Shown: positions 49,299 through 57,974 of the stretch, one piece after another | Layout: each line of letters begins with the position of its first letter | How positions within the stretch are numbered: position 1 is the first letter of the stretch | Assembly (NCBI GenBank): GCA_963728825.1 | Contig: CAVSLA010000006.1 | Location: forward strand, 434,001-498,000 | Length of the DNA: 64,000 nucleotides | Direction of reading: 5' to 3' | Source of the DNA: CAVREM01 sp963728825 | GTDB lineage: Bacteria; Acidobacteriota; Vicinamibacteria; Vicinamibacterales; CAVVIG01 | Notes under the pieces: generated by a model | Told to the model about the DNA's origin: nothing | Seen by the model: the letters and a program-made list of their open reading frames with translations, nothing else | The model's database searches: none | Program-made: the position numbers and the translations under genes

Positions 49299-51269
49299 TC
49301 ACAGGGGCGTGCGATCGGATTCGCGGCGCCACCAGCTGGCGGCTTCGGTGGCCGACCACTCGGCCTGAGTACGACACGAAGCAAGCGCCCACTCGAGACT
49401 GCGCGCATCCGCGAAACGGTCAGCTGGATCTTTGGCCAGGCACCGGAGCACGACCGCTTCGAGATCCGCGGACACATCAGAACGTCGTTCGGTAAGCGGT
49501 GTCACCGGTTCGTGAAGATGAGCGGCCAACGTCCGGATCGTCGACGCATAGACGAATGGCGGCGCTCCCGTCAGCAGGTAATAAGCCAATGCGCCAACGC
49601 TGTAGATGTCGCTGCGCCGGTCCACGTTCTGCGCACCGGTCGCCTGCTCGGGTGACATGTAGTCAGGTGTGCCGGCGATAGTGCCTTCCTGAGTCAGCTT
49701 GCCCTGCTCTGGGCCGGCGGCGACCAGCGGCAAGACGAGCCCGAAGTCGAGCAGTTTGATGACGTCGTGGTCGCCGCCGCGTTCACATACCTTGACGTTA
49801 CCCGGCTTCACGTCCCGGTGAATCAAGCCAATCTCGTGTGCCTCCTGCAGGGCGCCACACACCTGCCGGAGAAAGTAGATCGCACGCTGCGGCGGAAGCG
49901 GTCCGTGACGCCGGACGAGTTCATCGAGCGTGGGGCCCTCCAGGTACTCCATCACGTAGTAGAAAACGTCGTCCGCGGTGTGGCCGTAATCGAACACCTG
50001 GATGGTGTTGGGATGCGTCAAGGTGGCGGTCAGGCGTACTTCGCGCTCGAACCGACGCAAGTGGATCGGATCACCGGCGCGTTCCGGCCGGATCAGTTTC
50101 ACGGCGCAAGGCCGGCGGAGCAGGACATGTTCCGCCAGGTACACCTCGCCCATGCCGCCGGAACCCAACCGGTCTTTCAGAACGTACTGACCGAGCTTGC
50201 GTGCGTCGGCCGCTTCTTGACGTGACATCTCAATACGGTACGAGGTGAAGACGACAACCGCGACCGCAACGCCCATCCACAGGGTCAGGCTGCTGAGAAT
50301 GCTGACGACGACCTCGGTTTCCAACGGCCGAAGCCAGAGACTGAGCATCAGAAACATCACCACCGGGCTCAGGGCGAGCACGGTGACGACGGCGGCGCAG
50401 CGCCGCCAGGTGTTCGGGATCAAGGCACCGTAGCCAACGAGCAAGGCAAACCATCGCAGCGAGATGAACTCCACGTAGACGCCGCTGAACGCCCGCTGTT
50501 CGAGCAGCGGTTGATCGGCAATTTTCCGCTCGAGCAGTCCGTACCATTCCTCCGGATACGCCATGCCCCACAGCATGACGCCGGCGACGGCTCCGACGAT
50601 GAGAAGCTCGATGACGCGAAGTCCACGAGTCGTGGCGGGGGGCCGCCATCGCATGAGCATTGCCGACAGAGTCGCGACAAACAGAGGCAACCCGACGCTG
50701 AACAGGCCGAATCGGACGAAGTTTACGCCCCCGAGTTCATCGATGCGCCCGGAGGAAACGGCCGTGTACAGGTTCCACAGCATCAACGCCATCACTCCTG
50801 CCAGAACCACGGCCATGATCGCGCTGAAGATCCGCAGCCGCCTCGAGAGGAGTTGATAGAAATCGTAAGATTGCTGCCTGTCGAATCCCGCGATGACGGC
50901 CACGCGTCTTGCTTCGGACGGGGCGCGGGACGTGTCGCTCGGATCCTTTACCCTGGGATGTGTGGTCGCACGCGAGGCGTGTTCAGGAGCATGATGTCCC
51001 GGTTCGGCCTCCCCTGGCAGAGCGCCGAACGAACCGGGTGCGCCGTGTGTGCGGCGTCCGTCGACCAACGACGCAACCACGCCCCAGATGGAGCGATCCA
51101 GAAGGGCCGGTGCCGTTTCCGTACGCAGCAACGATTCGACCTCGAGGCGCAGCGCCTCGTCGCCTGCGCACGCGTCGGTTAGAAATGCGTCGCGGCCCTC
51201 CGCGTCCCGGTCGAGCGCCGCCTCGCAAATCCTGGCAATCCGCTCCCAGCGTTCGGGCGTCATGGTCAT
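49299..51269 (-). CDS. Serine/threonine protein kinase with central membrane domain
   Basis: 656 aa. N-terminal MTPERWERIARICEAALDRDAEGRDAFL is the leader usual in acidobacterial kinases. Residues ~145-345 hold about seven membrane helices. The kinase domain is C-terminal: Gly-loop LGSGGMGEV (368-376), Lys391, HRDVKPGN (484-491), DFG (508-510) and APE-like SPEQAT. This membrane-then-kinase order differs from the usual kinase-TM-sensor order. The membrane part may sense a signal at the envelope. The 292 bases between this gene and 51562 contain no gene I can support; a 25-codon frame with a good ribosome site at ~51471 is noted elsewhere. Confidence 0.93.
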   Translation of the reverse strand: MTMTPERWERIARICEAALDRDAEGRDAFLTDACAGDEALRLEVESLLRTETAPALLDRSIWGVVASLVDGRRTHGAPGSFGALPGEAEPGHHAPEHASRATTHPRVKDPSDTSRAPSEARRVAVIAGFDRQQSYDFYQLLSRRLRIFSAIMAVVLAGVMALMLWNLYTAVSSGRIDELGGVNFVRFGLFSVGLPLFVATLSAMLMRWRPPATTRGLRVIELLIVGAVAGVMLWGMAYPEEWYGLLERKIADQPLLEQRAFSGVYVEFISLRWFALLVGYGALIPNTWRRCAAVVTVLALSPVVMFLMLSLWLRPLETEVVVSILSSLTLWMGVAVAVVVFTSYRIEMSRQEAADARKLGQYVLKDRLGSGGMGEVYLAEHVLLRRPCAVKLIRPERAGDPIHLRRFEREVRLTATLTHPNTIQVFDYGHTADDVFYYVMEYLEGPTLDELVRRHGPLPPQRAIYFLRQVCGALQEAHEIGLIHRDVKPGNVKVCERGGDHDVIKLLDFGLVLPLVAAGPEQGKLTQEGTIAGTPDYMSPEQATGAQNVDRRSDIYSVGALAYYLLTGAPPFVYASTIRTLAAHLHEPVTPLTERRSDVSADLEAVVLRCLAKDPADRFADARSLEWALASCRTQAEWSATEAASWWRRESDRTPL

Positions 51270-51561
51270 GACCTGGTGCCTTGCTCATCGAAAACGATGA
51301 GGCACGGGAGTACGTTTCTCGGGCGGGCCGAAGGGAGCTTACACCGTAACTGGAAGGCACGAGCACAGCGACGATTGCGGCGCTCCGAAGGGCTCAGACC
51401 TCCGGTTGCTGCGATATCAGACGCGCATCATGGCCAGAGGCCGTGCCGGCAAGTAGCGAAGGGAGGGGTTATGGACCAGAACAGCGCCAGTTGGAACCGG
51501 ATCGCCGGTTGGCTGCGGCAGCTCGACCTCGTCCGCTCGGCAGCCTAACCGGGACTCCGGG

Positions 51562-51849
51562 TCAGGCCCCTTGTCGGAATTCGAGTACAGCTGGCCAGAT
51601 CTGGCGCGCTGGTGCTTCGTATGCCTGGCGAGGACCGGCGGTGTCGTTGCCGAACCAGCGTACGAACTCCTCATAAAGCACCGCGGTAATCTCGTCGACG
51701 CTCTGAGCGTTCCCGACTCTCGGAACGATCGTTCCGATCTCGGGACTGTATTCGTCCGCAGGCGCGCCGCCTTCGAGCAGGCCGATCGGATCTGCGTCAT
51801 GGATCGCCCGCTCGACGGCTGTGAGGAGAGCCTTGTAGCGCCTTTCCAT
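51562..51849 (-). CDS. Small hypothetical protein
   Basis: 95 aa from the ATG at 51849 (GTG six codons upstream also possible). Sequence ERRYKALLTAVERAIHDADPIGLLEGGAPADEYSPEIGTIVPRVGNAQSVDEITAVLYEEFVRWFGND is compact and looks like a DUF1871-type fold (inference from memory). No neighbour gives context. Confidence 0.65.
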   Translation of the reverse strand: MERRYKALLTAVERAIHDADPIGLLEGGAPADEYSPEIGTIVPRVGNAQSVDEITAVLYEEFVRWFGNDTAGPRQAYEAPARQIWPAVLEFRQGA

Positions 51850-51936
51850 CACCAAGACCCCAGCCACTGGAGCGAATAGGCAGACTCGCCTGGCAACGAT
51901 CTCGTTCTCAACAGTTCAGCCGCCCGAGTAGTGATC

Positions 51937-52272
51937 TCAGTGCGCTGGCGACGGAGCCAGGCCCGATGGTTCGTCCTCTCGCGGTTTCGGCACTCGCGTT
52001 GTGCTCACCGCGTTCGTCCTGATCGGCGGACGCGGCACGGGCATCGCCATCGCGGCGGCCTCGGGTTCGTCATCATCATCCGGCGCGGCTTGGTAGTAAG
52101 CCTCCGCGGTAGCCGCGAGACTGTCGGCCTTGGCCGTCCGACCTCTGAGGCGGTGGTACTCGGCGAGTTCGGAATAGCGGTCGTAGAAGAAGAGATGAGA
52201 GTCGAGGATGCCGCCGTTCGGATCAACCGCCCGCGTAAACAGCGGCCCAAGCACCCACACGAAGACCTTCAT
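51937..52272 (-). CDS. Small hypothetical protein
   Basis: 111 aa from the ATG at 52272 (MKVFVWVLGPLFTRAVDPNGG). A short hydrophobic start and a helical region (FYDRYSELAEYHRLRGRTAKADSLAATAEAYYQAAPDD) resembling a single TPR-like hairpin, then an acidic patch and Pro-rich tail (MPVPRPPIRTNAVSTTRVPKP). I recall similar proteins from Vicinamibacteria; no function. Codon use fits its neighbours. Confidence 0.6.
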   Translation of the reverse strand: MKVFVWVLGPLFTRAVDPNGGILDSHLFFYDRYSELAEYHRLRGRTAKADSLAATAEAYYQAAPDDDDEPEAAAMAMPVPRPPIRTNAVSTTRVPKPREDEPSGLAPSPAH

Positions 52273-52461
52273 CGACACGATGTCGAGAACCGTGAGAGTG
52301 TGTGACCAGGTGGACGGCATCTTCCTTCGCCAAGTATCTCACCTTCAGATCGGCCGGCCAACTGAGAGTCACGATTACAAAACCGCCAGACGGCAGGCTC
52401 GGTTGGTCGGGGGTCGGTGAGGCGCTGCGTGCAGCCGCCTGATACGATCCCACTCAGCGAC

Positions 52462-52690
52462 ATGAGCAAATCCTTCGCGGCCCCAGCCAGAATTCGTCGG
52501 ATTGCTGCGCGCCGAGTCTTCAAGGCGCCAGGTGGCAAGCTTGTTGTCGTTACGCTTGGCGTGCCCAAAGCCGTTCCCGGTTCGGACTGGGGCTGCGCGC
52601 TGCAGATTACCGGCCTGAACACAATTTGGCGCAGACCGAAATACGTATTCGGCATTGACGGGCTTCAAGCGCTTCACCTCGCCATGAGCG
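52462..52690 (+). pseudogene. N-terminal fragment of a small conserved protein (DUF6968-like)
   Basis: MSKSFAAPARIRRIAARRVFKAPGGKLVVVTLGVPKAVPGSDWGC... to GIDGLQALHLAM looks like the start of a DUF6968-type domain (assignment from memory). Family-like sequence stops at about 52685, exactly where the serine-recombinase remnant begins in another frame. The frame stays open to 53247, but the rest is a shadow of the recombinase. It looks like a gene cut by a recombination or insertion event. Confidence 0.5.
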
Positions 52691-53212
52691 GTGAACGTCT
52701 CGAAAGCCATGCTCGAAGGACTGTTCGCCGACGAACTCGCGCTACTGCAGCCGACACCGGGCTACATGCGGCTACTGAAGGAATCCGTGCTGCAGATCTG
52801 GAAGGCGCGGAAAGCGGTCGTTCGCGAGGAGCTAGCGAATGCTGGGCGCGCCGCGAAGGCGATCCAGGACAAGCTGGACCGCCTCGACGAAGCGTTCCTC
52901 TTCGAGCGCTCGATCGACATCGAAACGTACGACCGTCACGCCGAGAAGCTGCGCGAGGAGCTCACGCTCGCGCGGATCGACCGTCACTCCGGCCAGCTCG
53001 AAGAACTCGACGTAGAAGGCATCATGGCGTTCGCAGAACGGGTTCTGCCGCGCGCGGGCGATCTCTGGGTGCAGGCATCGCTCGACCAGCGCCAGCGGTT
53101 CCAACAACTGTTCTTTCCGGACGGAATTTCGTTCGACGGAAAAGGCTTTGTTGGAACCCGCGTAACTGCACCGGCCTTCAGCTACTTGCGGGGAATCCAG
53201 ACCCGGAAATGA
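52691..53212 (+). pseudogene. C-terminal remnant of a large serine recombinase
   Basis: 173 aa. The sequence LEGLFADELALLQPTPGYMRLLKESVLQIWKARKAVVREEL, a coiled-coil (EELANAGRAAKAIQDKLDRLDEAFLFE), then RSIDIETYDRHAEKLREELTLARIDR and WVQASLDQRQRFQQLFFPDGISFD is typical of the C-terminal tail of large serine recombinases after the zinc ribbon. The catalytic N-terminal resolvase domain and the recombinase domain are missing, so it is inactive. It ends 5 bases from tRNA-Ala, a classic integration neighbourhood. Confidence 0.82.
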
Positions 53213-53217
53213 AAGGA

Positions 53218-53293
53218 TGGTGGACCAGACCGGGATCGAACCGGTGACCTCATGAATGCCATTCATGCGCGCTCCCAACTGCGCTACTGGCCC
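53218..53293 (-). tRNA. tRNA-Ala (anticodon GGC)
   Basis: 76 bases with encoded CCA. Acceptor GGGCCAG/CTGGTCC (one G-T pair), D-arm GCGC-AGTTGGGA-GCGC, anticodon stem CATGA/TCATG with loop ATGGCAT (anticodon GGC), T-arm ACCGG-TTCGATC-CCGGT. Reads GCC and GCU. The serine recombinase remnant abuts its 3' end, suggesting the tRNA was or is next to an integration site. Confidence 0.95.
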
Positions 53294-53359
53294 ACTTTGG
53301 AGTGGAAATCCATTATACCGCGCGCTTTGAACAGACTGGTTCGGAGGCTCGGCGTTCGC

Positions 53360-53373
53360 GATAATCGGCCGCC
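53360..53373 (+). promoter_or_regulatory. Putative leaderless promoter of the alpha/beta hydrolase gene
   Basis: GATAAT (53360-53365) followed by 8 bases and ATG at 53374, with no ribosome site. Same pattern as at 643, 17656, 40113 and 57962. Confidence 0.45.
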
Positions 53374-54159
53374 ATGGTGCTCGATATCGTCGGCGGTCAG
53401 CTCTACTACGAGACGCACGGCGCCGGTGAGCCGCTCCTCTGGCTGCACGGGGGATTGGGCTGCGGCGCCGATTGGCGTCACATCTTTCCGACTGTGCCCG
53501 CCGGCTATCAGCTGTTCACACCGGACCTGCGCGGACACGGCCGCTCGTCGGGCGCGGCCCCGACCTATTCATTCCGGCAGTCCGCCCTGGACATGGTAGC
53601 GCTGCTCGATTCGCTGCGGCTCGACCGCGTCAAAGTCATCGGGCTGAGCGGCGGAGGCATCACGGCGCTTCATCTGATGACGCTGCAGCCGCAGCGGGTC
53701 GCGACGGCGGTCGTGATCAGCGCGCCGCCGAGGTTTCCCGAGCAGGCGCGCGCCATCCAGCGGCGATTCTCGTTGGCCTCCCTGTCCGACGAGGAACACA
53801 CGCGGATGCGCGACCGTCATCGTCGTCAGGGTCAACTCGAGACGCTCCTCGCGCAGGTCAACGCGTTCGCGGACGGCAGCGATCCTGATTTCACCAGCGA
53901 CGACCTGGCGACCATCACCGCCGATACGTTGATCGTGTTCGGCGATCGGGATCCGTTGTATCCCGTCTCCATTGCGACCGAACTGATGGGCGCGATTCGG
54001 CGGTCGTGGCTGTGGGTCGTTCCGAATGGCGGTCACGGGCCGGTGTTCGGCGCGTCGGCGCCGCTCTTCGTGCAGACGGCGCTGGCATTTCTGGGTGGTG
54101 CGTATGCAAACACCCGCCAGGACGAGGCGCTCAGGCTCGAGCAATCGCGGGAAGCGTGA
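53374..54159 (+). CDS. Alpha/beta hydrolase
   Basis: 261 aa, cytoplasmic. Oxyanion region LLWLHGGLGCGADW, TPDLRGHGRS, nucleophile Ser in GLSGGGITALHLM, Asp in VFGDRDPLYPVSIA and His in VPNGGHGPVFG complete the catalytic set. A 3-oxoadipate enol-lactonase or haloperoxidase-like specificity is possible, but nothing fixes it. The 3' end overlaps the convergent MFS gene by 29 bases. Confidence 0.9.
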   Translation: MVLDIVGGQLYYETHGAGEPLLWLHGGLGCGADWRHIFPTVPAGYQLFTPDLRGHGRSSGAAPTYSFRQSALDMVALLDSLRLDRVKVIGLSGGGITALHLMTLQPQRVATAVVISAPPRFPEQARAIQRRFSLASLSDEEHTRMRDRHRRQGQLETLLAQVNAFADGSDPDFTSDDLATITADTLIVFGDRDPLYPVSIATELMGAIRRSWLWVVPNGGHGPVFGASAPLFVQTALAFLGGAYANTRQDEALRLEQSREA

Positions 54160-55402
54160 TCGCATCGTTTCGGAACACACGCCGACCGATCGTGAGAAAC
54201 GAAGCACCCGCCAGCACGCACAGCACACCCGCAATCCAGAAGGCCGTCTGGTAATCGCCAACCGTGGTGCGGATCGCCCCGGCGCCGAATGCCGCCAGCG
54301 AGGCGCCCAACTGGTGGCTCGCGCTAATCCAACCGTAGATGACGCCGGTGTTCTCCTTGCCGAACGCTTCGGTGGTGAGACGAACCGTCGGCGGCACGGT
54401 CGCAATCCAGTCGAGGCCGTAGAACACCGCAAACCAGCCCAGCCCTGAGCCCTGCTCCAGCGTGAACGGCAGCCAGAGCAGCGCCAGCCCGCGCAGCGTG
54501 TAGTAAGCGAACAGCAGATGACGGCTTGAATAACGATCGGTCAGCCACCCCGATGCCGTGGTGCCGAGGATGTCGAAGATGCCCATCACCGCGAGAAGCT
54601 GGGCGGCACGCACCGGACCGATCCCGTGGTCGTGGCACGCTGCGATGAGGTGGGTCCCGATCAACCCGTTGGTGCTCGCGCCGCATACGAAGAAGGTTCC
54701 TGCCAGCACCCAGAACGCTTTCGACCGGATGGCCGTCGCCAACGCACGGATCGGTGCCAATGGTGGGGCGGCACCCGCGTCGGCGATCGGTTCGCGCGCG
54801 CCGTACGCCCTCAGCCCGAGGTCTTCGGGTCGGTCACGCATCGACGCGAGCACGAGCACGAAAACGCCGAGCGCCGCCGCCGACACGATGAATGCCGCTT
54901 GACGCCAGCCGCGTCCCTCGGCGATCGTGGCCAGCAACGGGAGAAACACGAGCTGTCCGGTGGCGTTCGCTGCCGACAGCGCACCGAGCACGAGCCCGCG
55001 ATGGGTGTCGAACCAGCGCGTGGCGATCATGGCGGCCAGCACCATCGATGTCGCGCCAGTGCCCGTGCCGACGAGGATGCCCCACAGCAGGATCAGATGC
55101 CATTCGGTCTGCATGACCGTCGTGCCGGCGACCGCGATGCTGAGCAACGCCAACGCGCCGAGCAGCACGCGCCGCACGCCCCAGCGGTTCATGACGGCCG
55201 CTGCGAACGGGCCGATCAAGCCGAACAGCGCGATGTTGATCGCGACGGCAAGCGATATCGCCGTCCGGTTCCATCCGAACTCGGTTTCGAGCGGCACCAT
55301 CAGCACACCGGGTGTCGCCCGGATGCCGGCGCCGACCAGCAGGATCACGAACGTGGTCCCCGCGACGATCCAGCTGTAATGAATTCGTGTCCGGCCGTTC
55401 AT
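54131..55402 (-). CDS. MFS transporter (OFA/MCT-like)
   Basis: 423 aa with 12 predicted membrane helices. N-terminal YSWIVAGTTFVILLVGAGIRATPGVLMVPLETEFGWNRTAIS is the signature start of the oxalate/formate antiporter-monocarboxylate group, and the loop GVRRVLLGALAL and mid-loop DRPEDLGLRAYG support it. Probably transports a small organic acid. Its ATG overlaps the stop of the propeller gene (ATGA), so it is the last gene of a four-gene operon. Confidence 0.92.
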   Translation of the reverse strand: MNGRTRIHYSWIVAGTTFVILLVGAGIRATPGVLMVPLETEFGWNRTAISLAVAINIALFGLIGPFAAAVMNRWGVRRVLLGALALLSIAVAGTTVMQTEWHLILLWGILVGTGTGATSMVLAAMIATRWFDTHRGLVLGALSAANATGQLVFLPLLATIAEGRGWRQAAFIVSAAALGVFVLVLASMRDRPEDLGLRAYGAREPIADAGAAPPLAPIRALATAIRSKAFWVLAGTFFVCGASTNGLIGTHLIAACHDHGIGPVRAAQLLAVMGIFDILGTTASGWLTDRYSSRHLLFAYYTLRGLALLWLPFTLEQGSGLGWFAVFYGLDWIATVPPTVRLTTEAFGKENTGVIYGWISASHQLGASLAAFGAGAIRTTVGDYQTAFWIAGVLCVLAGASFLTIGRRVFRNDAITLPAIARA

Positions 55403-56487
55403 CGCTTCAGCTGCGGCGCCCGCACGGCATGCAGTGCGCCTTGAATGGTGCCGAACAGCACCATGTCTCCTGCGTGCACCGGACTCGTGATGATTTCGTC
55501 GCCCGATTCAATCGTGTCGACAATGTGGCCGTCTGCGGGATCGGCGACGAAGACCGAGAACTCGCCGTTGGCATATAGCCATCCGTCAAGGCTCATCGTC
55601 GGCGGTAGGAATCCACCGTCGCCTGCCGTCCAGCGCTCGATGCCGTTGCGCGTATCGAGCTCGACCAACTCGAATCGCTGCCGCCAGATGTTGGCGAACA
55701 GCTTGGCTCCGGCGGCCGAGACGCTGAGAATCTGGGGGAACGCCCCCTGATGCCACAACATCGTGCCACTCTCGAGATCGAAGCCGCGGAGGTTGCCCGG
55801 CCGGCGATCGCCCAGGACCAGCATGCCAGCCACCGTGACGGCGTGTTCGGGTGTGCCGGCGGATTCAGACAGCTCCAGAGCGAGACGCGGACCCTCCTCG
55901 TTTCCCGCCCATCGCCAGACGCGGGCGCCGAGACCAAACCAGCCGACCGATTCCGACGCGGCGATCCAGAGCCGGTTTGGTTCGGCCGGCGCGTCAGGGA
56001 CGTCGAAGCGCCGGACCTGCCCGTCCGATGCGCGTATCGTCATGACTTGCCGGTCATGCTCGCCGACAAGCATCATGACGCCGTTGGCGGCTGCGCCACC
56101 GCGTGCGCAGCCCCCGGATTCGTAGACCTGACGCCACCGGGACCGTCCATCCGCTGGATCGTACCCTTCGATGACGCAGCGGGCTCCTGAATCCTGTGAT
56201 GCGACCACGACGAGCGTCGTGTCCAGCAGAGCGAGCGGGTTTTCACAACGCCCGACAGGCCTCTGCCACTTCACGATGCCGTCGCTGCGCCCGATCGCGT
56301 AAACCGTCGCGTCATCGTTGGTCGAATAGCCGCCGCAGAAGAACACCGATTCGCCGTCGACGACCGGCGTGAGGGCTTGAGACGTCCCTGGCAGCCACGG
56401 CCGGTCGGTCTGCAGGGTCCAGACCGCGTCCGCGAAGCTCCGCGGTGCAGAGCACGCCGTATCGGTCAGCGCGCTGGCGGCCACCAA
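55399..56487 (-). CDS. PQQ-type beta-propeller protein, probable lipoprotein
   Basis: 362 aa as read from GTG 56487. Propeller blades show AIGRSDGIVKWQRP, GYDPADGRSRWRQ, GFDLESGTMLWHQG and ELDTRNGIERWTAG. The N-terminus ASALTDTAC looks like a lipobox, and in-frame upstream codons read RSVAALLV, the expected hydrophobic stretch, but no ATG or GTG exists to include a basic n-region; TTG at 56490 is the only alternative. The true start is uncertain. Eight bases follow the hydrolase gene and the end overlaps the MFS start. Confidence 0.8.
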   Translation of the reverse strand: MVAASALTDTACSAPRSFADAVWTLQTDRPWLPGTSQALTPVVDGESVFFCGGYSTNDDATVYAIGRSDGIVKWQRPVGRCENPLALLDTTLVVVASQDSGARCVIEGYDPADGRSRWRQVYESGGCARGGAAANGVMMLVGEHDRQVMTIRASDGQVRRFDVPDAPAEPNRLWIAASESVGWFGLGARVWRWAGNEEGPRLALELSESAGTPEHAVTVAGMLVLGDRRPGNLRGFDLESGTMLWHQGAFPQILSVSAAGAKLFANIWRQRFELVELDTRNGIERWTAGDGGFLPPTMSLDGWLYANGEFSVFVADPADGHIVDTIESGDEIITSPVHAGDMVLFGTIQGALHAVRAPQLKR

Positions 56488-56495
56488 CAGAGCGG

Positions 56496-57509
56496 CTACG
56501 GATCGCGTAAGCCCTGCTCCAGAAACGTCCAGACTCGATTCCAGGAATCACGCTGCTCGGGCGTATTCGCGGGCTCCCACGTCTTGGGATCGACTCTGCG
56601 GTCGAACGTGTGGCCGCCGGCTGGTGCATTGTAGATTTTCGTCGCCGCCAGGCCCGGTTTGCGGGCGCGCAGTGCGTCGACGAGCTGTATGCCTTCTTCG
56701 ATGGTCACGTCCTCGTCGTTGTCGGCGACGTGAACAAGAACCGGAATCGTGAGCTTGTCGACCTGAAAGAGCGGCGACCGGTCGCGATACACGTCGCGCT
56801 TCTCCGCCGGCGGCCCGCCGAACCGGTTCTTGGGGTCGATCAGCTGTAGCTGACGCTCGACGCCCTTCCATGCCAGCCGGTGGAAAAGGTTCGTCACCGG
56901 GACCAGCGCGGCGACGGCGTTGAATACGCTCGGATAGCGTGTGGCCGCAAGCAGGGCAATCATGCCGCCGTGGCTCCAGCCGATCACAGAGACTCTGCGC
57001 CGATCGACTTGGGGATACTTCGCCGTCAACACGTCGACGGCCGACACGACATCGTCGATCTCGGCCCCGCCGTAATCGATCGCCTCGTAGAGCTCGCGTC
57101 CGTAGCCGATGCTGCCGCGGTACTCCGGCGCGATCACCACGTAGCCCCGCGTGGTCGCCTCGCGGATATAGGGAATGTAGTGTTCGTATAGACGCCCGCG
57201 GATATTCTCGTGGACCCAGACCAGCGCAGCAGAGCTGGCGAGAGCGCCGGTCTGCAGTGGCTGGAACACGAACGCCGGAATGTCGAGATCGCCGGCGCGG
57301 CTGCGATACGAGATCTTGTCCATGCGCATGAAGCCGACGCTGGCTTCACGCCACCGGCGCTCACTCTCCGCCTGCTCGCGCTGCAGGCGGTCGAAATCCG
57401 CCGTGCGCAGCGATTGTGAAGCTGCCGGGAGAGCCGAGACGAGGAGTATGACGAGCGCTGCCGCGTGGACGGCTCGCGGTCTCGCCGGGAATGTGGCCGC
57501 CATGGCCAC
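56496..57509 (-). CDS. Exported prolyl-oligopeptidase/dienelactone hydrolase-like enzyme
   Basis: 337 aa with signal peptide (HAAALVILLVSALPAASQ). Alpha/beta hydrolase core: YVVIAPEYRGSIGYGRELYEAIDYGG (S9-like), nucleophile Ser in VIGWSHGGMIALLAA, Asp in VHVADNDEDV and His in APAGGHTFDRRV. No propeller domain, so access would be open to small substrates or short peptides. Likely periplasmic. Gaps of 4 and 8 bases to its neighbours place it in the 57777-54131 operon. Confidence 0.9.
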   Translation of the reverse strand: MAMAATFPARPRAVHAAALVILLVSALPAASQSLRTADFDRLQREQAESERRWREASVGFMRMDKISYRSRAGDLDIPAFVFQPLQTGALASSAALVWVHENIRGRLYEHYIPYIREATTRGYVVIAPEYRGSIGYGRELYEAIDYGGAEIDDVVSAVDVLTAKYPQVDRRRVSVIGWSHGGMIALLAATRYPSVFNAVAALVPVTNLFHRLAWKGVERQLQLIDPKNRFGGPPAEKRDVYRDRSPLFQVDKLTIPVLVHVADNDEDVTIEEGIQLVDALRARKPGLAATKIYNAPAGGHTFDRRVDPKTWEPANTPEQRDSWNRVWTFLEQGLRDP

Positions 57510-57513
57510 AATC

Positions 57514-57777
57514 CTACACTCTGCGTACGCTGGCGTTGGCGCGTTCGTGGGCGCGGGTCAGCCACTCGCGCAGCAGCCCCGCCGCTTCGCCCGGCGTCGG
57601 GCCGTAAAAGGGCATCAGCGCCGTGGGAACGCCCGGTATCCGGACGATGTAGGCCCGCCAGCGGTCATCGGATACCGGTGACACCTCGATGAGGTACTGC
57701 TGGCCGGCAATGGATTCCTGGAAACGATGGATCGCAGTATTCACAGGCAAGTCTGTCTGGGATGTTCGGGAGCGCAC
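57514..57777 (-). CDS. Small hypothetical protein (87 aa)
   Basis: FQESIAGQQYLIEVSPVSDDRWRAYIVRIPGVPTALMPFYGPTPGEAAGLLREWLTRAHERA reads as a small alpha/beta fold reminiscent of HicB-like or DUF1902-like domains, with no toxin partner beside it. It starts with GTG or an adjacent codon at 57777. First gene of the four-gene minus-strand operon. I recall similar acidobacterial proteins without function. Confidence 0.65.
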   Translation of the reverse strand: MRSRTSQTDLPVNTAIHRFQESIAGQQYLIEVSPVSDDRWRAYIVRIPGVPTALMPFYGPTPGEAAGLLREWLTRAHERANASVRRV

Positions 57778-57895
57778 GGAATTTACGGCAGCGTCACACG
57801 GCGATCAAGCGAAGCCCCCGACGAAAGCGCGTCCACAGCCACCCTTCCCTGCGTTTACCCAGCGCACCCGCCGAAAATATTTTTTGGCTGTCGGC

Positions 57896-57937
57896 ACGTC
57901 CACAGGAAATTCACCGTTCGTCCACAGGTTTTCCACA
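57896..57937. promoter_or_regulatory. Cluster of DnaA-box-like sites next to an AT-rich patch
   Basis: Three 9-mers end in TCCACA: ACGTCCACA (57896-57904), TCGTCCACA (57918-57926) and TTTTCCACA (57929-57937); the last differs from the DnaA consensus TTATCCACA at one base. An AT-rich stretch aaaatatttttt lies just before them (57874-57885). They sit in a 197-base divergent gap. No dnaA, dnaN or gidA gene is nearby, so a role as replication origin or DnaA-regulated promoter is only a possibility. Confidence 0.4.
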
Positions 57938-57961
57938 GTCGGTTTTTGCTGCATTTCGATG

Positions 57962-57974
57962 TACGCTTGCCGGC
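57962..57974 (+). promoter_or_regulatory. Putative leaderless promoter of the 477-aa exported protein gene
   Basis: TACGCT (57962-57967) followed by 7 bases and the ATG at 57975. No ribosome site. Confidence 0.4.

Noticed and set aside
51471..51548. 25-codon frame (MDQNSASWNRIAGWLRQL...) with a strong GGGAGGGG ribosome site
   Set aside because: Too short and unlike any family I know; kept only as a possible small peptide for ribosome profiling.
52462..53247. Single 262-codon protein from 52462
   Set aside because: Only the first ~75 codons look like protein; the rest is a shadow of the recombinase tail in another frame.
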